DNA of 64,000 nt from assembly GCF_016906535.1 (NCBI RefSeq), contig NC_057381.1, forward strand, positions 1,116,001 through 1,180,000. The letters are read 5' to 3'. Within the stretch, counting starts at the first letter, position 1. Every line of letters begins with the position of its first letter. The stretch is from Rhizoctonia solani (taxonomy: Eukaryota > Basidiomycota > Agaricomycetes > Cantharellales > Ceratobasidiaceae). Positions 19,256-29,794 of the stretch are shown here, piece after piece. Below the pieces are notes generated by a model. It made no database searches. It was not told the origin of the DNA and saw only the letters and a program-made list of their open reading frames with translations. The translations under genes and the position numbers were made by a program.

Positions 19256-20413
19256 ATGTCTCAACCTCGTTGTGCACCTCCTCCCCCTCCACTACACATC
19301 CCGTCTTCTAGTGACACTGTCAAAATTAGCATTATTGACACCACCTCTCGCATCAAGGGCCCTCCTACCGGCGTGTTCTTTGAGCCTATAATCAAAGGGT
19401 TTGAAACCATAGACTGCCCTGCATTTGCCTTTTTGATAGAACATGAAAAAAGTAACTCCAAGCTTGTCTTTGACCTAGGAGTCTCCAAAGATTGGCGCAA
19501 TGGTCCCCCAGTGAGTAAGTTTCTTTGCTCCTTCGAATTAGAACGAACATTCTCTAACAGCTAAATTATTGTAGTCGCCAACAGATCCCTTAAGCTCGGT
19601 TGGGATATATCGGCCCCGAAGAGCGTCTCCGAAATCTTGGTTGACCATGGTGTCTCTCTGGAAAGCATTAACACTGTAATATGGTCTCATTGGCACTGGG
19701 ATCACACCGGTGATCCTCATCTCTTCCCATCCACCACCAGCCTGACCGTCGGCCCGGGTTTCAAATCTGAAATGCTCCCTGGTTATCCAACCAATCCTAA
19801 GTCCCCTTTCCTAGAGAGCGCATACAAAGATAGAGAGCTGGTTGAAATCTCGTTCAACGATGAGCGAGTGCTCGATATTGGGGGATTCCGAGCTCTCGAT
19901 TACTTTGGTGACGGAAGCTTTTATTTACTTGACTCCCCGGGCCACGCAATCGGCCACTTGTGTGGACTCGCAAGGACTACTCCTGATACCTTCGTATTCA
20001 TGGGCGCAGATATATGTCACCATGGCGGACAGATACGACCCACTAAATACGTCCCCCTACCGCATTCTGTTTCCCCAAATCCCTTTCCTGACCGAATAGG
20101 AAACTTAGAGTGCCCAGGGGCATTATTGCTCGCCATTCATCCCAAACACACTGCTGTCGAACCGTTTTACCAAGTAGCTGATCCACCGCAAGGGGGAGCG
20201 GCCAGCACCAATCCTGTTGAGGCCCAGAAGAGTGTAGAGAAACTGATAAGCATCGATTGTCATGAGAACGTCTTTACAGTCATTGCTCATGACAAAACCA
20301 TGTTGGACGTGTTGGATTTTTTCCCTAAGCCGTTGAACGACTGGAAGTCTAGGGGGTATAAAGAGACGAGCATGTGGATGTTCTTAAAGGACTTTGGGGG
20401 CGCGTTACCATAA
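19256..20413 (+). CDS. Metallo-beta-lactamase-fold hydrolase (lactonase-like), copy 2
   Basis: Predicted binuclear-zinc hydrolase of the metallo-beta-lactamase superfamily, closest in layout to AttM/AiiA-type lactonases. The substrate cannot be read from sequence. Two exons, 19256-19514 and 19575-20413, joined by a 60-nt GTAAGT...TAG intron, give 365 aa. Key blocks are FLIEHE and LVFDLG near the N-terminus, the zinc motif SHWHWDHTGD (19687-19716), GHAIGHL (about 19942), GADICHHGG (third metal region, 20003-20030) and VIAHDKTMLDV (about 20279, a late His ligand). No signal peptide is obvious, so it is probably cytosolic. The tandem neighbour upstream is a broken duplicate. Possible roles are detoxification of lactones or quorum-signal quenching; both are guesses from family. 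Confidence 0.85.
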
Positions 20414-20523
20414 ACTAGATATGTACAATTTGGTATACTACTAATGCAAGATCGAAACAAATGCTACACAATCTCGAATGCAACCAGGTCTAGTGCGAAT
20501 ACGAATCTAACGATTAAATGGTA

Positions 20524-21170
20524 CTACGAAATGTTAGGATAATGCAAAAAGAAATGGGCAATCACAGCAATATCCGTGATTTCAAAATCTCTGTATTTTT
20601 CCCGACGTGAACCATGAAACTTGAGAACAACAATATTCCCAGCCCATGGGTGCGCGGCCCGATTTTGTGTAAGCGTGCGCACGGACTGATTAAGCTCACT
20701 TCCATCATTCATGAAAGAGCGGCGAAAGAAAATATGAAATGGGAAACGATGGGCACTCCCTCCGAAGCCTTCGAGATTGATGATGTTGGCGGGCGACAAT
20801 CCCAGATCCATATCAGAATCGAAGTTTGGAACCCATCGGATGCTTCCCGTAGGATTCGCCCGAGCTTCTACTCTAACAGGGACGATGAAGTGTTTGGGGG
20901 AGTTGTGTGCTAGAAAAAGAGCCTGCATGTATGTAGCTCCTTCAATAGGTGGGCTGGGTCGGAGTGCTTCTTCTAGAGGAATGCAGGTAGTGTAATGGGT
21001 GGGCCAGGCCGCACTTTGACATTCGGTCGAACAGTACCATACCGAACGGCATCTAAGCGTCATAGGCTATTAATTACGAATGTATGCATATACGTACGCA
21101 AGTATACTTACCTCGTACACTGCAAGAAAGATGGCTGATAACAAACTTGGCAATAGTTGATCGATGCCAT
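20524..21170 (-). CDS. MYND zinc-finger protein 1
   Basis: Two exons, 21170-21112 and 21052-20524, with a 59-nt intron inside the zinc finger; 195 aa. The start MASINYCQVC was chosen because splicing restores a perfect MYND pattern: CQVC, then CTRC, YCSTEC and HYTTC across residues 7-43. MYND fingers mediate protein-protein contacts, often with proline-rich partners. The rest of the protein has no catalytic motif I recognise. It shares with its neighbour a C-terminal block with FRRSF.NDGS, then PWAGNIVVLKFHG.RR and AHFF. Function unknown. It is the tandem paralogue of the gene at 22313-22952 in the same orientation. Confidence 0.8.
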
Positions 21171-22312
21171 ATTTCCGTCTAAATGTTCGTTTCCGATTGC
21201 AGAACTGTGATGAGGTGTTTCAAGCAAGTTCAGCGCCTGAGGAACTTGACAAGTATAGGTCTTCAAGTTACAACGCGAGGTCAGGTACTCGTATTTTATA
21301 CGAGCGTGGCTCTACAGGAAAAGGCTACGGAACTGTATCATACTGAAGAATGCCATACAATTATCAAGTTCTAAGGCCAGTAGTAACCGAGAGCACTTTC
21401 CATATTCAAGTATTCCACCACAAGACTGACAAAGGTAAATTAGTACAAGTTCACAGCATTGGCAAACTAGATGCTCGAGCATATAGCCAGTTCATTGAGA
21501 TTCCGTCACCAGACTTCTTGCTGCTAAACTGTGACATAGTGGCTGTTCGGTAGGAACTCGACTACATGAAGCTCTTAGAGTCTATGAGGTGCTCGCCATA
21601 GACACGAAGGCGCCTATGAAATAGCTGTCGAAATGAAAGAAACGATGCGGGAAACAGGAAGCACAGCTTTTGAGGCACCATCAACGGTCATGGTAATAAT
21701 ACGCCGATGTGATTATTGCATCTTTTCTGACGAGAAAGTGTTGCCTTTTCGGAATGTCCAAGGTTGATGGTGTCGAGGATGAGGAAGAAATACTAGATGA
21801 TCTTGCTTTGTAATCACGTGACCGATGCAGCAAGCTCGGCACAGCCGAATTTCAATTTAACTCAAACAAGCTGGGAGGCAACAATTTGGATTGTATGAAG
21901 ATGAAACGATGGACAAGATTCGTGATTCTAGAAAAGAGGAGCACAGGTCGCAAACCTATCGGTCTAAACAATAACCTTAATGGTCAAAGCGATCTCTCAC
22001 GTGCGATTGCCTTGTGCACTGCCGTGGGGTGCATACAGCCATGGGTACTCCAGTATCTGTTAATAGGCAAAGACTGAAATCAAGTCAGCGTGTAGCAGCT
22101 CACCCAGAGGCGTACAGCTTCCTTAAGATAAGATAATCATAAACACAGCTCTGCCGAATATGTCTTGACGTTCCCTTACAGCCAACCTATCTTGGACACC
22201 CCTGACGAGTCTATCGTGTTGTATCGGAAAGGTTGATTTGGACAATCAAGCATGAATAAATACATTATTGGAGTCCGACAAGTAAGCAAGTGGTCTGAGA
22301 CACTTCTTTTAA
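21171..22312. other. Intergenic between MYND genes
   Basis: About 1.1 kb with no gene recognised. It should contain the MYND 1 promoter and the MYND 2 terminator. Open frames here are short and motif-free. Confidence 0.55.
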
Positions 22313-22952
22313 CTAGGGAAAATAGGTTCTAAAAAACTGGGCGATCGTAGGCAAGTCGCTAAGGTTTGTATTCTGGTATCCCTGTCGGCGGGCGCCATTG
22401 TACTTGAGGACAATGACGTTCCCAGCCCATGGGTACGAAATATCCGTAGTTAGACGCATTATAGCTTCATTGAGTGGGCTACCATCGTTTCGAAAGTTTC
22501 TTCGAAAGAATATCGCGTATGGGAAGCTGAGCGGAGATCCACCAATGTCATGAAGGCATAGTGCATATCCCGGATGTTCGCCAACATTGAGAGTTGGGTT
22601 AGAGTCAAATACTGGATAAGACCGGGACTGGCCCGAAGGGAGCGAGTACGTGTGGATTGGTACATTTATTTGCTGGTATTGACTATGGCCGGTAAAAAAT
22701 CCCAGCCCCTTTACTGTATCCGTTTTAACGATTATTGCGCCAGTAGGTGGGACTATCGGCGAAGAGGCACAAACGAGATAGTGAGAAGGCCAGTCCCTTT
22801 CTTGGCATGCGGTACTACAGTACGCTTCGATGTTACAGCTTTGTAGATGTATGTCAGCATTTTCAGTCTGTAATAAACTGTTCACGCTACCTTCTGCAGC
22901 GGAATTGAGTGTTTTCGTTGCAAACACGACAAGGACGCAATTGGTGAGCCAT
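22313..22952 (-). CDS. MYND zinc-finger protein 2
   Basis: Exons 22952-22891 and 22838-22313 with a 52-nt intron give 195 aa, the same length as MYND 1. The start MAHQLRPCRVC was picked because joining exon 1 (ending FRCR) to exon 2 yields the finger CRVC, CRSC, YCSTAC and HYLVC. The intron falls at the same point of the zinc finger and in the same phase as in MYND 1. The C-terminal half repeats the FRRNFRNDGSPLNEA and PWAGNVIVLKYNGARR blocks. No enzymatic domain such as SET was seen. Role unknown; likely a lineage-specific protein-interaction adaptor. Confidence 0.8.
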
Positions 22953-25900
22953 TCCGACAAGATTGAACTTATGTGTAAAGGTAGGAGGTGGGGGGTTGTA
23001 TGTAATAGCTCAAAAGTCACAGCACAAGAGTGAAACTTGAGTTATTGTCGATGATGTCTATCGTTTCATTTATAGAGAATACGCTCCGAAACCGCCGGAC
23101 CTACGCTATCCAGGCAGCGCTCTAACCGAGTGTAAAGCTTTCGAGTTGTATATTACAACTGGAATAATCCCCGGGATCAATGGCGCTACAGAAAGTGCAT
23201 AAAACTCAAGACCTCAATCTCGCAACTCGATCAACCAAACATGAAAGGGACGCCGCTTCGGCTTTGATGCAGTGTGCCCGATCACAAATAGGGGACACTC
23301 AGGGAAGCTCATTCCGACTTGAGAACGTAGCTTATGGGCAGTGGAACGGTTGCAGACATAAGAGTACGGGAAACACCGGGAAACTAACACAAATATACAG
23401 AGGAGCCTTTGAAGAAATAGGAGAAATGGGGCGGGGTTCCTTTATTTGGAATAAACACCTCCTAGTAGATGGTATTCTTCATCACTTGGGAATTTGGTAT
23501 GCCATTGGCGTCCGGGTTGAACGGCCACCCTGCGTGTGCTCTGTATCACTATCGGTGGGTGCCGGGAGCTTATTGTTCCCCTAGACACCTTGCAGTAGTA
23601 CCATCCACGATGGTAACTAAACTGGACGAGCTTAGTAGCCAAGGTAGCTTGATTCTCAGTCATCGAATTAGTCAGTGTCTGACAGAGTCATGTTCTGTTT
23701 GTACTCCGGAGATCTTGATGTGCTCGAGGCATATCTTGACTAGTAGTTGATAAATTCTAAAGTCTTTGGGCGCCTCTGATTTACATTGATTCGCCCCCAA
23801 ATTCTCCACTCCCGGCGAGTTATCCTGTTTGGGACGCAGCAAGGAGCTCCGGGCCGGCTCTTACCTGAGTGTCTGGACTATCGTTGTCTCTTGCTGCGAT
23901 GTCGACCGGTGGCATTTTCTCATAATAGGCTGTAATTAAATGTCAGTCTTAGCACTCGCACATTGGAGCACCCCGGTGAGGTCGCATATCAACATAAAGT
24001 GTATAGATTTTCTTTATAAGCTTATGGATCCTAGGATTTGTATTGCTTATGTTTGATATGAGCATAAATTTACTAAAATGATCATATTACTCAAATAGCA
24101 GGAGTTGGCTATATAACTTGGAGGTGGGCTTGCTCGAATGCTACCGAAAAGCTGGCTCAAATGCCAAAATTCGGGAAATTCGCTTAATTGGTTCTCTAGA
24201 CTACGCACTTCGCACCCCGCGAGTGGTGTACATCGATGGTTGGATGAAAGTCCGGGTGCTTCGGTAACGCATCACAAAGCTTCCTCCTGAGATACCGATC
24301 AACCGACAGGTGTCTGATCTAATGGGTGCAGCATCATATTGCTTAAACGGGCTAGCCCACCTTACCTAGTTCAATGTGCACCTACCCACGTATACTAGGG
24401 TGCATACAACCTGGCAGGAGCGGGGCTCAAACGCGAGGCATTTAATGCTATGCACGGGCATTCGCAAAGGAAGGGCATACATACATGTACTTTTCACTGA
24501 CGTGATATATTTTCAGCATGCATATCAACGTCGCCCATCCACTTACGGCCCGTTTGCTGGTTATTTACACACAGCTAATGAGGCCTGTGCATCAATTATA
24601 CAGCATGTTTAAGCTCGGCTCTTTGTTTGAGTCAGATGATGGCTGAATTTCCGTGCTTAGGCCCCGGAGGGGAAGGTCTACCTATCAAGGGTACAAGAGA
24701 AAGTAAATGGATATAGGCTCCCGAGAAGCGACGAGCTTCCTCTTACATATCTCGATATATAACGTCACGATTTTGAGTAATAGCACCGGACACTGGTGTG
24801 GGATTGGGTTCTAAACGGGGCCGCAAGAGTCCGGGATACCCAAGAAGGAAGAACTGGTATTAGCGCCTGATAGTTATGCATTGAAGCTACCCGATCAAAG
24901 CATAGGGCTATATGTTTAGAACGATGAGAATAATGGGGTCTACGAACAAACCGATGTCCTGTGTTATGAAATGTCATCGACGCCCTTCATGAATTTGAGG
25001 TTGTTGTCTGGCTCCGATCAACTCGGGATATGCCAATACTTCTTGCCTAATAACTGAGACGTTCAATTCATCTTGAATTCATGAGTTTTACTTAATCTGG
25101 TATCAACGCCTAAAGTGCGGCATTGATTGTGCGCGGTGATGTGACTTGCACGAGGCATTTGCGTGAATCAGTTCGGCGAGGCTGGCCGATCTTGCCAGTG
25201 TATGAGATGTGCTAAGGGCGCCCGATTTGAGCACAAAGATTCTTTATGTACCTGCGCGGCACTCGCTGGCTCCTCAGCACAGGATCCGGCTTAATGGCCT
25301 CTCAAAGTAAATAGTGTAGCGTGAAGCGGTAGCTTCTGAAGGTCCCGGCGCTACGTCTGAGCATTGCTCGGATGCCGTGCGTGGGTGATCTGTTGATCTT
25401 GTACAGAACCCTGATAATTAGTCAAAATATAATGGCCGATCAAGCCTGCAGTTTTATCCGAGCCACCCGAGCCACTCGGTAGACCATTTCACCGCCACTT
25501 TAGTCGCCATCACTATCTGATTTATTAATACCCAATGTCATGAAGTGCATACAGCCATGTCATTCAGGATTCCGTTGGCATATTGGGGACGGTGGGCATG
25601 AGTGGATCTTTGGGCAGTATGGAAAAAAGTATGCTTGAAGCGGTTGATAGCCGTCTTCTATGCCTTAGATTCAAGCTAAAAAAAAAATGAACTGAATTAA
25701 AAAAAAAGCATTCGCCATAAGACGTGTCTGAGTCCTTGTTGCTCGAAATGCAAAAAACTATCAACAATACACCAGAACGCTATTATATATGTACAACCTA
25801 TCATTAAATCAGAAATGGGAGTAATGAAACGCTGTTATGTTGAAGCCAATGTATAGGCGAGGTGAGGATGTCATATGTGATCCGCGAACGAAACCGTAGC

Positions 25901-26040
25901 CGATTGCAAGCTCAATTCAAGGTCCTTTGAGTTTCTCACGCCAGCCAATGGGCTCCTCACCAGTCCTTCCCATGGCACCCCCTCCCCCCAATCTTTGACT
26001 CGCATTATTTCGTTCGTTTCCGACCGCCCTGAACTCTCGT
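22953..26040. other. Gene-poor 3.1 kb stretch
   Basis: No conserved protein or RNA could be recognised. The longest open frame (23180-23584, +) has no motif or compositional sign of coding. Two A/T homopolymer stretches lie at 25680-25710. It may be degraded repeat sequence, but I could not define ends. Confidence 0.5.
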
Positions 26041-29000
26041 TCATTCATCTTCGTCTCCGTTGGCAGGTTCGTACGTGGCCTCCTGCACGTCCCTCTTCCA
26101 TACCCATATGACACCCCAGAACACTAGTCCTATGGTCGCAACGCCCGCCGCACCCACGCCAAGGGCAGGTATCCACTCACGCCACCATGACGGAAAGTAT
26201 GGCTCGAGAACACGGTCGATCTGGACAACCCCACCCGTCAATAACGAGTTACCTGCCAGCCTGCTTGCCGAATCCGGCGTGACTCCAACGGTCTTCCCCC
26301 ACGCCTTTACCCCAGCCCACTCATCCGCACCCTTGACGGTGATAGCCCAACCGTGGTCGCCTGTATGCGCGAAAATCACGTCCCCATAGGCAGAATGGGA
26401 CGTCTGAAGTGTTCCAAACCGCGCAGTTGACGATTGCAGTGGTAGTGGGGTCTCGGCATCAGGCTCGTAAGGAGTGCTGGTAGTGGTAGATGCGGTATTG
26501 GTGTGAGGACGAGCTCGCGAGGGAGATTGTGCGTATTCGCCGTTGAGTAAGTTTTCGATTCCACGCTCAGGCTGAACAAAGCGGCTCATAATCCACTCTA
26601 CCCATCCAGTGGAGGAAGACTCCTTGGCGCCCACCCCAGCGCCCTGCTCAGCGATTGGGACCGGCACGATGTGCTGACGTACAAGTGCCACGAGCGCGTC
26701 ATGATCATCCAATAGGCGAGTAAGATTGATACGCGCAAAAGCGGCGTCGGTTGGGCAAAGTAGCGTGTATGTCCATTTCGGGGGCTGGGGCTTTTTGCTG
26801 TCGCCATTGCCACCACGAAGCCACCATTTCCCCCATTTAGCGCTCGCAATTGAGGGGGGGTAGATGTTCACGATATTGTCTACCGGAAGACCCGTTCCGT
26901 TCCAGATCCCTTCAAATCCGGCACGTTGGACGAGCCGGAGCATCGTACTGGCATCCGCTGCTAGCCCAAGCTCGCGGATCCCGACACGTACGCTTCGGGG
27001 CCAAAGGACGCCTGATACTTCATGGAGAGCTCCGGTGCGTGTGAGAGTGTCAAGAATAGTCAAGGGGAGTGGCGATTCATCCGGGCCACTTGCTTCAATT
27101 AGGAGACTGAACCGCAAGTCAGTAAAGGGCAAAAGCAAGGCACAGATCAAACACGATAGCGACACCCGAGGGGTGGAGCGGCTGGGTCCGAGCACAGGGG
27201 TAGATTCCGTGCTTTCATCGCTTCGCCCTCGACCATTGTGATGCGGTAGCAGAACCGAAGTACTCACCTATCCCCTTCTTTTACGACTCGGACGTCGCTC
27301 CCCTCCACTGTGCCCCAGCTCTTCTTTTTCCCGTTTCCTTTGTCTCCGTCAGCGAGTATGGCAATCTTCCCGGCTCCACCATCGAACGACAAGTCTTGAC
27401 CAAACACTACACCCTCCAGCAAGTGATGCATCAATACTCGCTTTAACCCTGTCCGTGCATCGACGTCGTCCATCATGAGCCATTTGGTCGCCAGACCTCG
27501 AGCAGCAAAGGCTTCATTAACCGGTACGAGCAAGGTTGTTGCAGGGCGAGAAATATTGAGCCCAGCGGAGAATAGCAGTGAGGTGAACGTCGTGTGATCA
27601 AGTGAACCCAAAGCTGCTTGTATTGCGTCAGGAGGTAAGTTGAGGGGCCTTGAGAGCAGATAAATGATCGTATTGTCGACACGGACTGCATATTACGGAT
27701 TAAATTTGAATGAATGAACGAATGCAGCAGAAGGATTGCCATACCAGGTTCAGCAATCACGTTTGCTCCTCCAAATGCCAAATCACCATTCCCCACACCA
27801 CCCTCGCCCTCTGTCCCAATATCTCCTTTCTTACTGCTTACAACGTCCACCTTGAGTCGCATTCGTTCTCCTTTGAGACTATCAGGCCTCAACTCAGTTC
27901 CGACCAGTTGTCCATCGACGAGGTCCTTGGGCTCGAGAATGCCAGGGATAACGTGGTATCTCAGAAGCGTCTTAAGTTCGTCCTTGATACTTCCAAACAG
28001 GTTCAGATCTCTCTTTCGTAGGATATCATTCAGAACGTCATCAGCGGGAGCAAGGATGGTCCATTCCTTGTCCTTTCCAGATCCGTTGACGTAAGAGTCC
28101 AATCCGGCTTCTCTGAGCATGCCAACAAACACTGTGGCATTGAGAGCCAGCAACCATTTCTCAGCGGTCGCCTTGAATAACGGCGCACCAGACGGGACAA
28201 GCAATGAATCGAGGGTGTGTAGGACTCCATTAGAAGCATAGACATCCTTTTGAAGAACCGAGGCGGTGCCATTATTGACCATAGTAGTTCCATTGGAATG
28301 AGTAGCAAGTTGTAGTTTACTGTTTGCCAAAGATTGATCTACAGAACCAAATGTCAATTTTTGTAACCCAAATTAAAAAATCAACTCACAGGACGAATCG
28401 CTGCCCCAGTATTCACTCCAGCCTACTTTGATATTATCGGCGAAATCTACATCTTCATGTGGTTTCTCCCCGGTGGTCGCGTGTCTGGCAAATATATCCA
28501 TCAAATCTCGCTCGGCGAATCCGCTATCTAGCCAGAGTTTCTCCATAGGTTGAAGTACATCCCATGCCTTGTCATCAGGGACGAATAGCGTGAGGTGAGG
28601 CGAGTTGGAAAGCACACGTTCGATAGACGGAGTGAGGTAACGGGAGAGTGTCTTCAAATTTGGATGGTGTTTAACCACATGGGCTACAAATGAATGGTAT
28701 TAGCAAGCCACGTACAAATCCAACAAGGTCGCATGTTTTACTCACCTAGATTCTTTGGTAAAGGAATAACGCCATCGACCCCAATTACACGACCATTCGA
28801 AGCCTCAGCATCACCCTTGACGATCTTCAACCCGCCCTCGCCTTGTTCAGAAACAGCTACCCACGCAGCATCGTCCCTCCAGGTGATTCTGACTCGTTGG
28901 GGCTCCCCGGCAAGGAGTCCGCCGGGTACTGGCATCCACGGAGGTAGATCCGGAGGCTCGTGTGAGGGTGGTCCAGATCCATCGTCAGGTGCCTGTGGAA

Positions 29001-29433
29001 AATGAAGCGTTCGGTGTGTGAATGTTGCAGGGGCAGCTGGGAGGTCGTTCGATGTTGTTGGTGTGGTGGTATAGTTTAGCATATGGTAAAACACGTGTTG
29101 TCTGAGCTCGTTGTGTGGGTTGGTTGGAGCTGACCCGGACACTAGCGACGCCCAGAGCGAGTCAGGATGAGACTTGGCATATCGCTCGATAGCAGCGTTG
29201 GTCGGTGCAAATAGAGTGCTCCCATTGATTCGGTTCAGCGTTGGGACCAATCGAGCTCGTTGCAAGGCTTTCAGCAGTAGACTGTAGTCTTCGTCGGCCG
29301 ACAGCACATCGATGATCGTCTTCCGAAAGGTATATTCTTCAACAAAGGTATCATCACCGGTGCCCTCAAAATGTTGTTGGTCAGCGAGCACCGAGCCCAC
29401 CAAGAGTGCATTGGCGAGTGTTCGCCACCGCAT
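26041..29433 (-). CDS. Fasciclin (FAS1)-domain membrane protein
   Basis: Cell-surface protein built of repeated FAS1 adhesion domains. Five exons, 29433-28746, 28683-28390, 28338-27745, 27685-27268 and 27106-26041, give 1019 aa with phases closing. An N-terminal signal sequence (MRWRTLANALLVGSVLA) precedes the first FAS1 unit, with the typical NGSTLFAPTNAAIERY block. Further units show LTLFVPDDKAWDVL, WTILAPADDVLND with LLRYHVIPGI, TTLLVPVNEAFAARG with LMHHLLEG, and YTLLCPTDAAFARI. Near the C-terminus a single hydrophobic helix (about residues 977-1001) is followed by a short acidic tail, so a type I plasma- or vacuolar-membrane topology is expected, as in yeast Ylr001c-like proteins. The last intron (161 nt) is longer than the others. 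The 5' promoter is interrupted by a LINE about 60 bp upstream of the ATG. Confidence 0.88.
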
Positions 29434-29476
29434 GTTGCAGAAAACAAATGGCTGTAGTAATCGTCCTAGTGGCGAC

Positions 29477-29487
29477 TCATATAAACC
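29477..29487 (-). promoter_or_regulatory. TATA-like box of the fasciclin gene
   Basis: On the reverse strand GGTTTATATGAG lies about 45-55 bp upstream of the fasciclin start codon and directly downstream of the LINE target site. It is the only core-promoter candidate left on the gene side of the insertion. Confidence 0.35.
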
Positions 29488-29492
29488 GCTCG

Positions 29493-29508
29493 CGTCACGT
29501 GTACGTCA
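29493..29508. repeat. Target-site duplication, 3' side of LINE
   Basis: 16 bp, CGTCACGTGTACGTCA, abutting the poly(T) that represents the element's A-tail on the opposite strand. Identical to 35955-35970. Confidence 0.92.
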
Positions 29509-29534
29509 TTTTTTTTTTTTTTTTTTTTTTTTTT

Positions 29535-29794
29535 GATTCATATTTAAGGAGCTACATGCGAAACAAGGCAAACCGCTCACAAGAAACCGAGGCAAACTAC
29601 GCTAAGAGAGAGAGAGAGAGAGAGAAAGAGAAAACACAACACGGGGAAGCGAGGTAGTAAGCACGGGATGACCGCGGGGGCCATGTACAGGGGCCGTAAG
29701 GGCGTGATAATCGATGCGTCTTAAGGACTGGAGTGTGGCGGCCATAAGGGCGTATATAGCGGTCGTAAGGACGTATGGAAGTGGGCATAAGGCC
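29535..29794 (-). other. LINE 3' UTR with imperfect repeats and (GA)n
   Basis: After the ORF2 stop four imperfect copies of a GGYCRTAAGGRCGT motif occur between 29690 and 29795 (+ strand reading). A GA-dinucleotide run follows at 29607-29625. Such 3' structures often serve as reverse-transcriptase recognition in LINEs; that role here is inference. Confidence 0.6.

Noticed and set aside
19256..20413. Bacterial horizontal transfer of a lactonase
   Set aside because: The gene has a typical short fungal intron and a tandem fungal duplicate. No sequence evidence for recent transfer is visible.
23075..23140. tRNA-like word on the reverse strand (GGTTAGAGCGC followed by GGTTTCGGAGC)
   Set aside because: Acceptor and T stems do not pair and the anticodon loop has the wrong size. 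At most a relic.
23180..23584. Forward open frame of 134 codons
   Set aside because: No recognisable motif, no plausible splice partners and composition unlike neighbouring genes.
29509..29534. Poly(T) as a simple-sequence repeat or assembly gap filler
   Set aside because: Its position between the target duplication and the LINE 3' UTR shows it is the element's A-tail.
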